Below, in pieces: positions 44,466 to 54,850 of a DNA stretch of 64,000 nucleotides; positions within the stretch are counted from its first letter, which is position 1; every line of letters begins with the position of its first letter. The notes under the pieces were generated by a model, which had not been told where the DNA came from, did no database searches, and was given only the letters and a program-made list of their open reading frames with translations. Position numbers and translations under genes: made by a program. Source of the DNA: Xiphydria camelus (lineage: Eukaryota; Arthropoda; Insecta; Hymenoptera; Xiphydriidae); NCBI GenBank assembly GCA_963678675.1, contig OY783193.1:32712430-32776429 (forward strand), written 5' to 3'.

Positions 44466-45125
44466 TAATGTATACTTAAAGTTTGTCCCAGCTAGGAATA
44501 CAGTAACTCACATTATGCCGAATCAAATCATCTACGAAGTCATCTTGTCTTGGATTGCATTTCGAATTCATGACGTAACTTCATTCTTAACTGGGACGGA
44601 CTGTAGGAGGAAGAAATCGAACGAGCAGGATCACTCGCGGTTCGTATTTATTCAATCCAAAAACTACACTATGGATCTGTTCGCGATGGTGTCTTCGAGC
44701 GCCGTTTGCAGTTGACTCCCCCGGCAAATGTCTCGAATCTCACTGCCTCTCGTACGTCCTCCTGCCTGGGACGTACCCTCGGGTAGCGGGGGTAAAACGG
44801 GATCTCTGGAAAATGACCGAAACGGTCCCCAGCTCTCGTACATTCCAATCTCGTTGATTCCCTCATGCGCCTTCCTAACCGTGCGCACTAGCAGGTAGCG
44901 AGGGTAAGCGGGTATTCTGATAATACCCGGAATAGTTCGGCTTTCCGGAGGCACCCACTCATCCTGCCTTCCTGGGCCCGTTGCTACGTGCTGTCGATCC
45001 TTGCCGGTCCCGTTAGGTGTTTCCCGCTTATGCTCAATCTAAGGCATCGACTCTGCATCGAATATCGTTCTGATATTCATCCATCTTCAGGACTTTACAT
45101 ATTTTTCAATACATTTTGTACTCAC
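44466..45125. other. GC-rich insertion in H2 transposase intron
   Basis: About 44590-45040 is much more GC-rich than the surrounding intron, with internal similarity between GGTAGCGAGGGTAAGCGGGT (44895) and GGGTAGCGGGGGTAAAACGG (44774). It may be a solo long terminal repeat or an uncharacterised insertion. No duplication found and no gene. Confidence 0.35.
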
Positions 45126-45696
45126 CTTAATGTCACCGCTAACATTTCGGCAGGCCGAATTGCATCCCTCATCAGCGTATTTTGCCGAGCTATGTATGGC
45201 TCCATTCGTTGTAATAAATCCTCAAATGTTGAAATTGTCATCCGGAAGTAATTGAAAAATTTTTGTCCATCGGCCAATAAACAAGGATATAAGGTACTGA
45301 AAGCACCCATTTCATTCCTTTGCAAATTTATTGGATGCACCCAAAATCTTCTGTTGCGACACTTCTTGCGTTTATATCGACGGCAAATCAAATACATCAT
45401 TATTAATTTCTTGCGTTCTTCTTCCATAGTGTGGTCTACGACTGCTCGCCACAACTGTTCAACTAGAACTGAGCCAAATTCACTGGAAACGTATGATTTT
45501 CACCAGTCCGTCAGTTTACCGGTCCGTTAAAAAAAACGGATAATGTGAAAGAGCTCACGTTGCGCGTCCGGTAGTTTCACCGTCCGTTAGAAAAAACGGA
45601 TAGTGTAAAAGGGTTCACGTTGCGCGTCCGGTAGTTTCACCGTTCCGTTAGTTTCACCGTCCGTTAGAAAAAACGGATAGTGTGAAAGGGCTCTTA

Positions 45697-46073
45697 CTAC
45701 CTCTAGCGCCCAGTCTAGTGGCGACTCTGCAAAATATCTGAGGGTGACGGAGGGGCCTTCCTGATTCTCTCCAAGGGGTGACCCGCGGTGGTCCAAGCGG
45801 AGTCTGGTCTTTCTCCGAGTGCTGTATTTCAGCGAATGTGAAAGGTCATGACGGGATGTCGGGTTATATTCTCGTAACTGAAATATCACCCACTTAAACA
45901 ATGCTCGGAAGGGTCCTGGGTCGAAACGGACCTTCTCCGTTCGGCCGGTAGTGGAAAGGTCACCTATCGACAGCGAAAGCGAAAGTTTCACATTTTCACC
46001 GTGGTGTCGTTTCAGCAGTTGAAATATGATGGTATGACCCGGCGCATCTGTTCGACCGAACGGGGACGTGTAA
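45697..46073. other. Unassigned segment sharing a block with 33.3-33.4 kb
   Basis: Bases 45717-45775 (GTGGCGACTCTGCAAAATAT, GGAGGGGCCTTCCTGATT) match 33358-33412. No gene seen. The rest is GC-moderate and unassigned. Confidence 0.4.
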
Positions 46074-48229
46074 GACCAGGAGATAGTGACAAATTTTATG
46101 CGGTGATTAGTAAACGTCTGCTACTGCAATTGTACCTTTATATATAATAGATCATAAGTGCCGTTCAAATCAATACCATGAAGCTGTAACGCGGTCCATG
46201 CTATTTTTAAATAATTTTTTCACATTCTTCGCAGAACAAGGAAAAAGAAGGTATTAGTAAAAATGTCTGCAATTAATGTCAAAGTGATATTCGAGAAAAA
46301 ATAATCCGGGCTAGCACAGTGGCAGACGTTTTCCACTGTCCGTTCGCTTGGTAGCACATGTATGGAAATGTTGCAGATATGTTAAAAAAAATGTCATTCA
46401 TAAATGTCTGCCAATATAAAAGATCCATAGTTTTAATCCTACAAGAGATGACTAAAAAGTGGCCAGGCTATTTAGGTTGTCCCGAGTATTCGGTACACAC
46501 GTCATCATACGTGTCATAGAGGTGGTATATAGGTACGTTGAGTATATAATTAATAAACGTCTGTTACTCGGATATATGATTGTTCATGATAAATTCATAA
46601 CGAGGAAAAAAGTGGCAGACGTTTTGACAACGTATACAGTACTGGCAGACGTAATTGCAACTGTCAATTTTCGGATTAAAAAATTTGAATTAATAAATGT
46701 CTGCCATTTCATTATTATAAAATGTATGTGGCAAAAGAACGGTTTTTCAAAATGGCAGACGAATTCAATGATCACTGTCGACTCTGCTTGATTTACAATG
46801 GATGAGGAAAGCGATCATGACGAAGGGAATGGTGTAGACAATTAATAAACGTCTGCCATTTCATTATCATGAAACGTAGGTTGAAAAATAGATGAAAAAG
46901 AAACAGACGATTTCACTGATAATTATCTCATCAAGTCTATCTAATTCATCTTGGGTACGCTTCGACATGAGAGGGCTGGTTTTTTTCCTCCACGGTGGGA
47001 GAAGAACAATTGCACGAAAACAAAGTGTGAGAGTAAATGTCGGAAGAGCCACCAGATCTCGGTGCCGTCCGGTTGGCGCCGTCCCGAGACAAGTGCAGGG
47101 GCTGAGTTTATGACCCTTCTGCATTTGTCCGGGGATAGTGCCCGTGCCCTCCCGCGAGGTTCCCGAAATTTGAGAATAGAATCGAGGCAGCTTGCGCTTT
47201 CCGAGACACATCGGCCGCGACCAGTGTCCCACCGTGAGGCTCCTGAAATTGGAGAACAGGGTCGCGGAGAATACGAACACGAAATATTATTACGATACAG
47301 ATTTATAATGTTGTGTCGGCCCCGCAACAGTTTCTAAGTTTCTACATTCATTAAATTATTACAGTTTCAAATACAATGACATCATTTGTAATATTTTCTC
47401 TTCATTTGAATAGTTTCAAAATATATTTCTTTCTATGATTAATAATTAATGTATAACATATATATTACGTTTATTAATTGTCCACACATTCCCTTTGCAG
47501 TAAGCGATTTTCTCACCCACGATAAATGAGATAATCTTGATAATGATCATTGAATTCGTCAGCCACTTTGCAAACCGTTGGTATACGACGTAAATTTTAT
47601 AATAATGAAATGGTAGACGTTTATTAAGCATTATTTTTTTCATGATTAGTTGACATTGTTCATAATAATTTTGTTTCATGTTTGGACTACACAAAACGTC
47701 TGTCACTTTTTCTATCGATATCTGTAACTAAATTTTAGTTGGTAAATGAATTTGAAACGTTTATTAATTACCCGACGTATATACCACCTTGATGACACGT
47801 TTGATGACGTGTACCGAATACTCGAGACCACTGAAATAGTCTGCCCACTGTTGTTTCATCTTTTCTAGGATGAACACTATGGATCTTTCATATTGGCAGA
47901 CATTTACCAATAACATTTATTTTTAACATTTCTACAACATTTCCACACATGTGCTACCAAGCGAACGGACAGCGGAAAACGTCTGCCACTGTGCTAGCCC
48001 GGATTATTTTTTCTCGAATATCACTTTGACATTAATTGCAGACATTTACTAATAATTTTTTTTCCTTCTTCTGTGAACAATTTGAAAAATTATTTAAAAA
48101 TAGTATGGATTGCGTTAGAACTGTATGGTATTGATTTGAACGGCACTTATGACCAATACAACAACAGGTACAATTGCAGTGGCAGACGTTTACTAATCAT
48201 CGCATAAAATCTGTCACTATCTCCTGTTC
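46074..48229. mobile_element. Long foldback repeat with GGCAGACGTTT motifs, copy 2
   Basis: 2156 bp. Ends GACCAGGAGATAGTGACA and the near inverse; TA follows the right end (48230-48231), the left flank reads TAA. Inverted arms exceed 500 bases. I count about 16 sites related to GGCAGACGTTTATTAAT or its inverse, spaced irregularly across both arms. The GC-rich centre (46960-47250) matches 30370-30580 of copy 1, inverted. No open frame with a known domain. Confidence 0.78.
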
Positions 48230-48632
48230 TATATAGACCGGGCGCTGAGAGACATTGAGTATGCAACAACCGCTGTCCGCATTCTGATTGATGATTTAAG
48301 TTCAGGAAGACTTAAGGAATGATATCGTGGAGGTTGCCGGACGGAATTAGTGCTACAATTTTTTCCAGCCCTGTAATACGAGTTTTCGATTCCGTCGCTG
48401 CAGCTGTGAAAAAAACCTTGTCATTCACTATTTAAAGGTTGCTTGGGTAAGGTATGAAATGAAAAACGGAATCATCATAATACAATATCAATCTAATTAA
48501 TGGAAATACTTCGTATGCAGCGTTTACACATTGCTTCTTTAGTTATACCTGAACGTTATTCCCATACCCATCAATGTAATATTACAAGTACATTTTTCAA
48601 TTGTTATAATAACAGTGTTTCGTCTCACCTTA
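48230..48632 (+). other. Unassigned; short coding-like stretch
   Basis: A frame at about 48236-48324 reads RALRDIEYATTAVRILID then LSSGRLKE before a stop. It looks protein-like but I cannot assign it. The remainder shows no gene and ends at the TTA preceding H3. Confidence 0.25.
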
Positions 48633-48785
48633 CAGCCTGTTCACACGATACGGTTTTTTCCCGTTTCGGTAAATTCACCGAATCGGTTTTTTACCGTGTG
48701 CTGCAGTGGCGCATACATTTAAATGGGCGCGTTCACACGGTACGTCTTCGAAACGCATACGGCAAATTCACCGATTCGGTCGCGA

Positions 48786-49549
48786 CTGACATTCGGTCTT
48801 GTCACTGAAAACCGAATGGCCCGATTCGGGAAAATAATCAAATCTGTTGCTAGTGGCAATGTTTATGCATCGAAGTGTTCAGACAGGATAGTTTTCGTAC
48901 TGATAGGTCTCATGCATGGCCGGGTGATGGCGCGACAATAAACAATGATTTTAACCCTTTTAGTGCTGGACGACGATATATCGTCGTTCTCTGCACTTGC
49001 GAAAAGTGCCAGCGACGATATATCGTTGCGTATGCGATGGCGCCATGTTCTTCGCATTACGCGAGAAAGCTCTATCTGAAAATAAATTTATAAGACGTTA
49101 TAAGCGGTCTAATAACATTGCAAAGTAATGTAATAAAAATTGTTTTTGAGTATCCTTTGCATTCGCTCGAGCGGCACTGTTTCGACGCCCGGGCGATTGG
49201 TTGACACGTCCACTCGACGTGTGCGAAACACTTGCCAGAGCCGTCTCGTCCTCTCCGAGTGTGTCGAAACCCGATGTTTCAAACAGCGGGCGTTAATACT
49301 CTATACTGGCTGGTGCTGACTGGTGTTATAGAGATATGCTGGAGCGATGAGGTAGAAACTCGGCATGCAATATTTTCTTCGACACAGACTAAAATTTTTC
49401 TTTCAGTCTTTCTTCGGCCTTTCCAAAGAGCATTCGTATTTTTGTCTAGAGCGCATAACAGTTTTACATGCACGATCCTTATAGGTGTGAGTTGATATCG
49501 GTTTTGTGTTTCCCTTTTTTGGTTGGTCTTTTGCGAACAAGTGCGTGCA
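48786..49549. other. H3 region upstream of the MADF gene
   Basis: Contains a short inverted motif CGACGATATATCGTCG (48970) that recurs as CGACGATATATCGTTG (49012), and the left copy of the H3 direct repeat (49075-49245, with GTTTCGACGCCCGGGCGATT). No additional gene seen. The promoter of the MADF gene must lie here. Confidence 0.45.
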
Positions 49550-51456
49550 ATGGAGACGATTAACACAGAACTGTTAATAAGTTTGGTGGAAGAAAGGCCG
49601 GTTCTGTGGGATAAGACATCGGATTCGTATAAGGAGAAGCAGTTGAAGAACTCGGCATGGAGGGAGATATGCGTTTTATTAAATGAAGGCTTCGAAGGAA
49701 TGGAGGAAAAGCAAAGACAAGAGTTTGGTAAGTCTAATTTGTTTTATTTCATTTAAAGTTATTCAACAATACCATTAAATGGCTTCATCTTGCCATGAAA
49801 CTGACCCAGCTTCAGATATAAAATAATGTGAAAAAATTGTTCTTATCGAATTGGCAGAAGGACCTCCTCGCTTTGTTTGTGCATTCGGTATGTTATTTAA
49901 AGCGCTAGTATTTTCCAAATGGCTATCTTCGTAACGTAAACCATCTCTTTCTCTCACAAAGTTATGTAGTACAGTGCAAGCTTTTATAATCTGAATCGCA
50001 GTATCTTCATGAACGTCCAAAGGCCGGTGAAAAATCCTCCATTTATTTGCTAATATACCGAAAGCACATTCGACATATCGTCTTGCTCTCGTCAAGCGGT
50101 AATTAAATATTCGTTTTTGTCTGTCCAAATGAGTTCCGCCATAAGGCCTTAACAAATGTTCGTGTAATCCAAAGCCTTCATCTCCGATCAGCACAAACGG
50201 AACATCTATTTCTGACCCTTCATTATAAAGGGCTTGGTTTTGGTATTTGTAGAGAGTTTTCGGTCAACATTTTCCAGAAAGTTGTTGTTTTAAAAATTGA
50301 AGAATCACAGTCTTTGCCGTATGACCCGACATTTACATAAATGAAGCGATAGTCCGCATCTACAATTGCTAACAATACTACTGAAAAATAGTCCTTATAA
50401 TTAAAGAACATTGAGCCACTATTTGCCGGTTTTATAACTCTTATATGCTTGCCATCAACCGCACCTAAGCAATGAGGGAAATTTGCATTCTGCTGGAAAC
50501 CGTTCGAAATTTTTTCCCACGCATCAGTTGTATTTGGTAAAGGCATAAAGTCATTCCTTAGGTTGTTCCATATACTTTCTGTTACTTCTGCCACAATATT
50601 ACTAATTGTCGACACACCCACTCGGTACGAGTAATGGATATCTTGAAATGAACACCCAGACGCCAAGTATCTGAAGAAATGATTGTTTAATTAATATTTT
50701 GTTCCAGGTAAACTTGTGCTGAAAAAATGGACGCACACCAGAGACTCTTGGATGAAAGCTATGAAAAAGCAAAAGGACCAAAAGACATCTGGTTCATCTG
50801 CCAAATATTCAAAATTATATGTCTTTAATGAGCAAATGTCTTTTTTGAAAAAAATCGTAAATTTATCAGTTGCTCATGACAGTGCTGATAGTGATGCAAA
50901 CGTAAGCATAGATTTTAATGGTGAAGAGGGTGCTGCTGTGAATGACAATGATGAAGGAAAACGTGAGTCACCTCCGCAGTCTATGAGGAAATCAAGCTTG
51001 TCGGAACAACGGAAACGAAAGTTTCCGATGAGGAACGAAGTTGATGCGACAATGATGAAATTTATTGAGCATCAGATGAATGTACCGAAAGAGCAGGAGA
51101 ACCGCCATACTGCATTCTTCAAGAGCATTTCACCTTCTCTTTCGGTACTTACCGACGATCAAACGCTGGAATTTCAAGCAGGCGTTATAACGCTGCTGCA
51201 AAATATAAAAAGAAAAGCACCTACTCTAATCAATTTTCCTCTGTACCAACAACATCGTAGAGACCATTTCAACTATCAGGAATGGCAAAACAATGCTTCT
51301 TATTTGCCTCAAGAAGTAAGAAATACAACTACACCACCATCCAGTACTGTAACATCGGTGAACCCCGAAACAGTACTTTCACCACAACAGTCACCAGTGT
51401 CTCCAGCATCTGCAGTATCTCAATATTCATCTAGTTCCAATTTTTCCCAATTGTAA
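49550..51456 (+). CDS. H3 MADF-BESS gene, two exons, open
   Basis: Probable sequence-specific DNA-binding partner that brings the Harbinger transposase to the element ends. Exon 1 (49550-49727) encodes METINTELLISLVEERPVLW and continues to EEKQRQEFG; the donor is GTAAGT. Exon 2 (50708-51456, acceptor GTTCCAG) resumes in frame (G|KLVLKKWTHTRDSWMKAM), has an acidic linker, a basic segment (SEQRKRKFPMRNE), and a BESS-type motif (FFKSISPSLSVLTDDQTLEF), then a serine/proline/threonine-rich tail and a stop. About 308 residues without a break. Transposase exon 2 (opposite strand) fills most of its intron (49728-50707). Only 37 bases separate the two back-to-back exon starts at 50670 and 50708. Confidence 0.86.
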
Positions 51457-52144
51457 TAGTTTCTTTACTAATATACTGCCATCGTAACAAAGAGTGCCGT
51501 ATCTACATTTTTGGTCATTTTTAGTTATATACGGTTGAAGGGTAATTCGGTAGTGCGGAATCTGTTTTTTAACTTAAAAAGCCATATCTGCACTCCAAAT
51601 ACCTTAAAATGCAGATACATTTTTCTGATTATGACGCAACATTTTATATTGGTACCTTGTACAACTTTTTCTCAAAACTAATTTTGTAGATACGGCACTC
51701 TTTGTTACGACGGCTGTATAGGTATATCGTGTTAAATTACAGTGTATCTTACTTTTTATATAATATGTAAATGAATGACATATTCCTGAGTAATACACTT
51801 TTATATTTAAAAAAAATGTTTGTTTATGGTACAAGAATTCGGTAAATAACTCACCTTAAGCATATCGCCAATTTCTCTTCAGGATCTATGCTCTTTCGCA
51901 TTGTAGTGTCTTGTCGCTTCAAATCGCCCTCCACTCTTCTCAGCAGCTCATCAAAAGAGGACGACGACATTCGAAAATAATTGAAAAATTTCAACTCATC
52001 TCTTCTTAACTGCCCCATTAAAGTTCGGTAAGCACCCAAATGATACCTTTCACTCACAATAGGGTGAACCCAACCTTTTCTATCAACTGATCTACGCTTT
52101 TTCCGATGATACCAATACCACATTATAAGTGTATTCACGTCCAT
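49775..52144 (-). pseudogene. H3 Harbinger transposase (DDE_Tnp_4), two exons, one frameshift
   Basis: Exon 1: ATG 52144 to 51855 (MDVNTLIMWYWYHRKKRR, FFNYFRMSSSSFDELL, donor GTGAGT). Exon 2: 50670 (after CTTCAG) to 49775, starting YLASGCSFQDIHYSYRVG. Catalytic core: D in CLGAVDGKHIRV, D in GSYGKDCDSSIF and E in RRYVECAFGIL, with the usual helical C-terminus. Exon joining rebuilds the arginine codon before YLASG. One frameshift, a one-base loss near 50228 (after QIPKPSPL), separates the two halves of exon 2; no other stop is seen. The intron holds MADF exon 2 and a MITE. Confidence 0.87.
51476..51715. mobile_element. Mariner-type MITE in H3 transposase intron
   Basis: 240 bp, ends CTGCCATCGTAACAAAGAG and the inverse, including GTGCCGTATCTAC on both arms; TA on both sides (51474-51475, 51716-51717). 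It starts 20 bases after the MADF stop codon. Non-coding. Confidence 0.78.
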
Positions 52145-52749
52145 CTTACAATACAGCTATCGCACGAAACACGACGTCTGCTATTCTCAGAGTACAAATG
52201 CAGACTAACTAAAATGGTTCAAGTCGGGCGGTGGCCACGACTTCAACTCTAATGGAGAAGGAAAGAAGGAAGGGGAGACGTCGTTCAATGGTCGAAATGA
52301 AAAGGCGGGCGATATGTTAGGAGAAACCCAAGACCCTTCGTTCTCACAGTTTCGGAACCTCATATTTCGACCGGCTGTATCTTCTAATCATAAGAGGTAG
52401 CCAAGCTGCACTTGGAGCCTCACGGGGGAGTTCGGGCGCCTGCTACCCCTTCCTATTATATCCTAGGGCAACTGACCGCCGGCCGTGGGTCCACTCTTGG
52501 AGACGCGCGTGTCACGGGGCGAGAGAACGGCTGGTCCCTTAACCCAACGCGGTCAGTGATTTGCGGTCTTGCGTGCTACTGACCCGGTGCAAGGGCGCCG
52601 TCAGTCCTGCAGGACCCAAGCAACCTGACCTATTATGTGTTATTGTTCACTTGCATCGGTGTCGAATTACTCCATGACGACTCCTTTCTTCCTACGGGAA
52701 CGAACTCCTCGGCCCGTGGGAACCCTAGTTTCAAACCAAATTGTCCAAG
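52145..52749. other. H3 transposase upstream region, GC-rich part
   Basis: Bases 52240-52620 are GC-rich relative to the rest of H3 and contain no gene I recognise. They could be a separate insertion. The promoter of the transposase must lie near 52145-52250. Confidence 0.35.
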
Positions 52750-53577
52750 AGCCAGCGCCAAAAAAAGTCTCAATTTACTAAGCCTAGTTTTTTTTATAAT
52801 TTCTTACAGTGACTGTGTTGACAAACATACTGCGGTCAGCCAAGCGAAACTTAGAATAGGTGTCTCAGGGACGCAACCAAAGTTGTCGTTCCTGCCGGGG
52901 TAATAATATGAATTTACTAAGGTTGAAAATCGGTATACAACTTGTATATTGCACATAAGTAAAAGTTATGACAGTCAGACAGCTGAATGTCGGGACAGAG
53001 CTGGTCAGTCAGCAAAAGAAAATGAAAATTTCGCGCGCTCGGCGTTGCAGCCGAGTTCAAATCAGAGTACCTGTAGGAAAGAACGCAGGTATACTCATAG
53101 GTAAATATCACGGTCCCAAACCTTCTTTGGAAGGTTATTTCCGGACAATTCGGACACTGCGGAAGATGGCTGGTTACAAATTGTTCGGAAATTACCTTCC
53201 AAGGAAGGTTTGGGACCGTGATATTTACCTACGAGTATACCTGCGCTCTTTCCTATACTCTGATTTGAAATCGCCTGCAACGCCGAGCGCGCGAAATTTT
53301 CATTCCTTTTTTTGCTGACTGACCAGCTCTGTCCCGACATTTCGCTGACTGACTGTCATAACTTTTATTTATATGCAATATACAAGTTGTATACCGATTT
53401 TCAACCTTAGTAAATTCATATTATTACCCCGGCAGGAACGACAACTTTGATTGCGTCCCTAAGACACCTGTTCTAAGTTTCGCTTGACTGACCGCAGTAT
53501 TGTCTACACAACCATTGTAATAAACTATAAAAAAAAATAGGCTTAGTAAATTCAGATACTTTTTTTGGCGCTGGCTC
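52750..53577. mobile_element. Foldback element with ~400-base arms
   Basis: Ends GAGCCAGCGCCAAAAAAAG and CTTTTTTTGGCGCTGGCTC. Arms pair almost end to end, including CGGTCAGCCAAGCGAAACTT, TTGGAAGG and TATACAACTTGTATATTGCA. The loop is about 40 bases near 53150. Non-coding; duplication not assigned. Confidence 0.8.
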
Positions 53578-54175
53578 TCCGTCTAAAACACCGTCTACCG
53601 CGAGACGGAACACTATATGTAAAATGTACCGAGAGAACCCGGAATCAGCTATGATATCAACAAGCTTTTCGCCACTGCTTTTGCTGCGTGAATATCCACC
53701 GGTAGTACATGTGAAGGGGGTAAAAAATACAAATGGCGTGGGAGCAAGCGACTATCAGCGCCGCATAGTGACAGCTTCGTCATCACCGTCCTCGTCCTCG
53801 TCGTCGCCGTCCTCGTCCTCGCCCTCCTCCTCCTCCTCCAACAACCGTCCGCGCTTCGCGCATCCGGTTCGAAGTCGCCGGAGTTTTTGGCGACACGGTA
53901 ATGTCCACGCATTTATTCGAAAACTATTTTATATAATAGAGAGATAGGTATAGTGTCAGGGGGCTTTGTCTGAAAATAAATTTATAAACCGTTATAAACG
54001 GTCTAATAACATTGCAAAGGAATGTAAAAGAAGTTGTTTTTCAGTATCCTTTGCATTCGCTCGAGCTGCACTGTTTCGACGCCCGGGTGATTGGTTGACA
54101 CGTCCACTCGACGTGTGCGAAACACTTGCCAGAGCCGTAGCCGAGATAGGTATAGTGTCAGGGGGCTGACCGATT
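53578..54175. repeat. H3 right region: CTCGTC microsatellite and direct-repeat copy
   Basis: A (CTCGTC)n / (CTC)n microsatellite occupies 53777-53840. Bases 53973-54139 are the second copy of the direct repeat also at 49075-49245 (CATTGCAAAG, GCATTCGCTCGAGC, ACGTGTGCGAAACACTTGCC). No gene. Confidence 0.6.
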
Positions 54176-54339
54176 CGGTAGAATTTTACCGAAACGGTGA
54201 AAAACCGCATCGTGTGAACGAAAAAACCGTATCGTGTGAACGGGCTGTTAGGCGGACGTCTATAACGACTCTTACCGTGCATTATTATCGCGATCTAAGA
54301 ATCTGGAGAATCGAATGAAATAAGAAGTACATTTTTGAC

Positions 54340-54850
54340 CCACCAGTAAGAAAACCATTTTATAATTTCAATTACAAGCCTCTCAAAGAAAAGCAATCTA
54401 CAAGTAGTGATAAAAAGATCAGAGACAGTTCTTATCGCATGAAATATTTGATTACCCTACAGATCTCTTTGACTACGAAGGGTTCTACCGGAACAGTACG
54501 AAATCAGCATTAGTAATCGAAATTCAAAGAGTACACATGCATATGGGAACAACACTTTCCAGCAAATAATGAAATCTGATCATTCGAAAGTTTGTATTTT
54601 CGATGGAATGTCACTAATGCATAAAATTCAATCTCCAAAATATAATACTTTCGGAGATTTTGACACTGCATTTTTCGAGCGTATGCAGAATTTTTCATAT
54701 CAGCGTTTCGTCACAAGAATTTACGTCATCTTCGATAGATACGATGACGTTTCTATTAAGTACGTTGAGTCGCAATTACAATCGAAAGGAAAGAGCAAAT
54801 TGTTGTATCAAGTCCTTCAACCAAAATCCCGGCCAACTGCAGAGCTCCTT
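54340..54850 (+). pseudogene. PIN-like repetitive gene, N-terminal part
   Basis: Resembles the N-terminal part of a repetitive, uncharacterised metazoan protein with a PIN-like fold. Frame pieces: FDYEGFYRNSTKSAL, then KVCIFDGMSLMHKIQS, TFGDFDTAFFERMQN and RIYVIFDRYDDVSIKYVES. The frame is interrupted by TAA/TGA near 54567-54572 and changes phase. It ends where the right terminal zone of Harbinger H1 begins (54848). The next part of the same family protein is found on the opposite strand at 58493-58227. The family assignment is from memory. Confidence 0.55.

Larger units (their letters stand above)
41969..45427 (-). pseudogene. H2 Harbinger transposase (DDE_Tnp_4), two exons, one frameshift
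   Basis: Exon 1: ATG 45427 to 45126 (MEEERKKLIMMYLICRRY, FFNYFRMTISTFEDLLQRME, donor GTGAGT). Exon 2: 42868 (after TTTCAG) to 41969, starting YLASGCSLPDLHYTYRLGIS. Catalytic core: D in CLGAADGKHIRI, D in GSYGKDCDSTIF and E in RRYVECAFGIL. The splice rebuilds an arginine codon (LR|YLASG). A one-base loss in an A/T run near 42315 shifts the frame between the SVQKK and NYRLSRAR segments; no other break is seen. The intron (42869-45125) contains MADF exon 2, a MITE and a GC-rich insertion. Confidence 0.85.
35151..45693 (-). mobile_element. PIF/Harbinger element H2
   Basis: Left end GAGCTCTTTCACACGATCCG and right end the inverse of GAGCCCTTTCACACTATCCG, TTA duplicated at 35148-35150 and 45694-45696. 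Subterminal zones on both sides are duplicated internally (35309-35460; 45520-45640) and rich in ACGGACGGTGAA motifs. It encodes MADF (+, 41766-43731) and transposase (-, 45427-41969), interlocked. Inserted inside: a foldback element with an RTE retrotransposon (35987-40364) and a MITE (43836-44465). Confidence 0.85.
48633..54247 (-). mobile_element. PIF/Harbinger element H3
   Basis: Left end CAGCCTGTTCACACGATACG, right end the inverse of CAGCCCGTTCACACGATACG, TTA on both sides (48630-48632 and 54248-54250). Subterminal zones carry ACCGAATCGGT and CGGTAAATTCACCG motifs. Encodes MADF (+) and transposase (-), interlocked, the best preserved of the three pairs. Inserted inside: a MITE in the transposase intron (51476-51715) and a foldback element (52750-53577). 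A direct repeat of about 170 bases occurs near both ends (49075-49245 and 53973-54139). Confidence 0.87.

Noticed and set aside
44590..45040. Solo LTR of a retrotransposon
   Set aside because: GC-rich with internal similarity, but no clear TG...CA ends or 4-6-base duplication could be identified; left as unassigned.
46892..47337. Frames in the GC-rich centre of the foldback repeat
   Set aside because: Present on both strands, no domain, and matched by a similar non-coding segment at 30370-30580.
53624..53947. Serine-rich plus-strand frame
   Set aside because: Produced by the CTCGTC microsatellite inside Harbinger H3.
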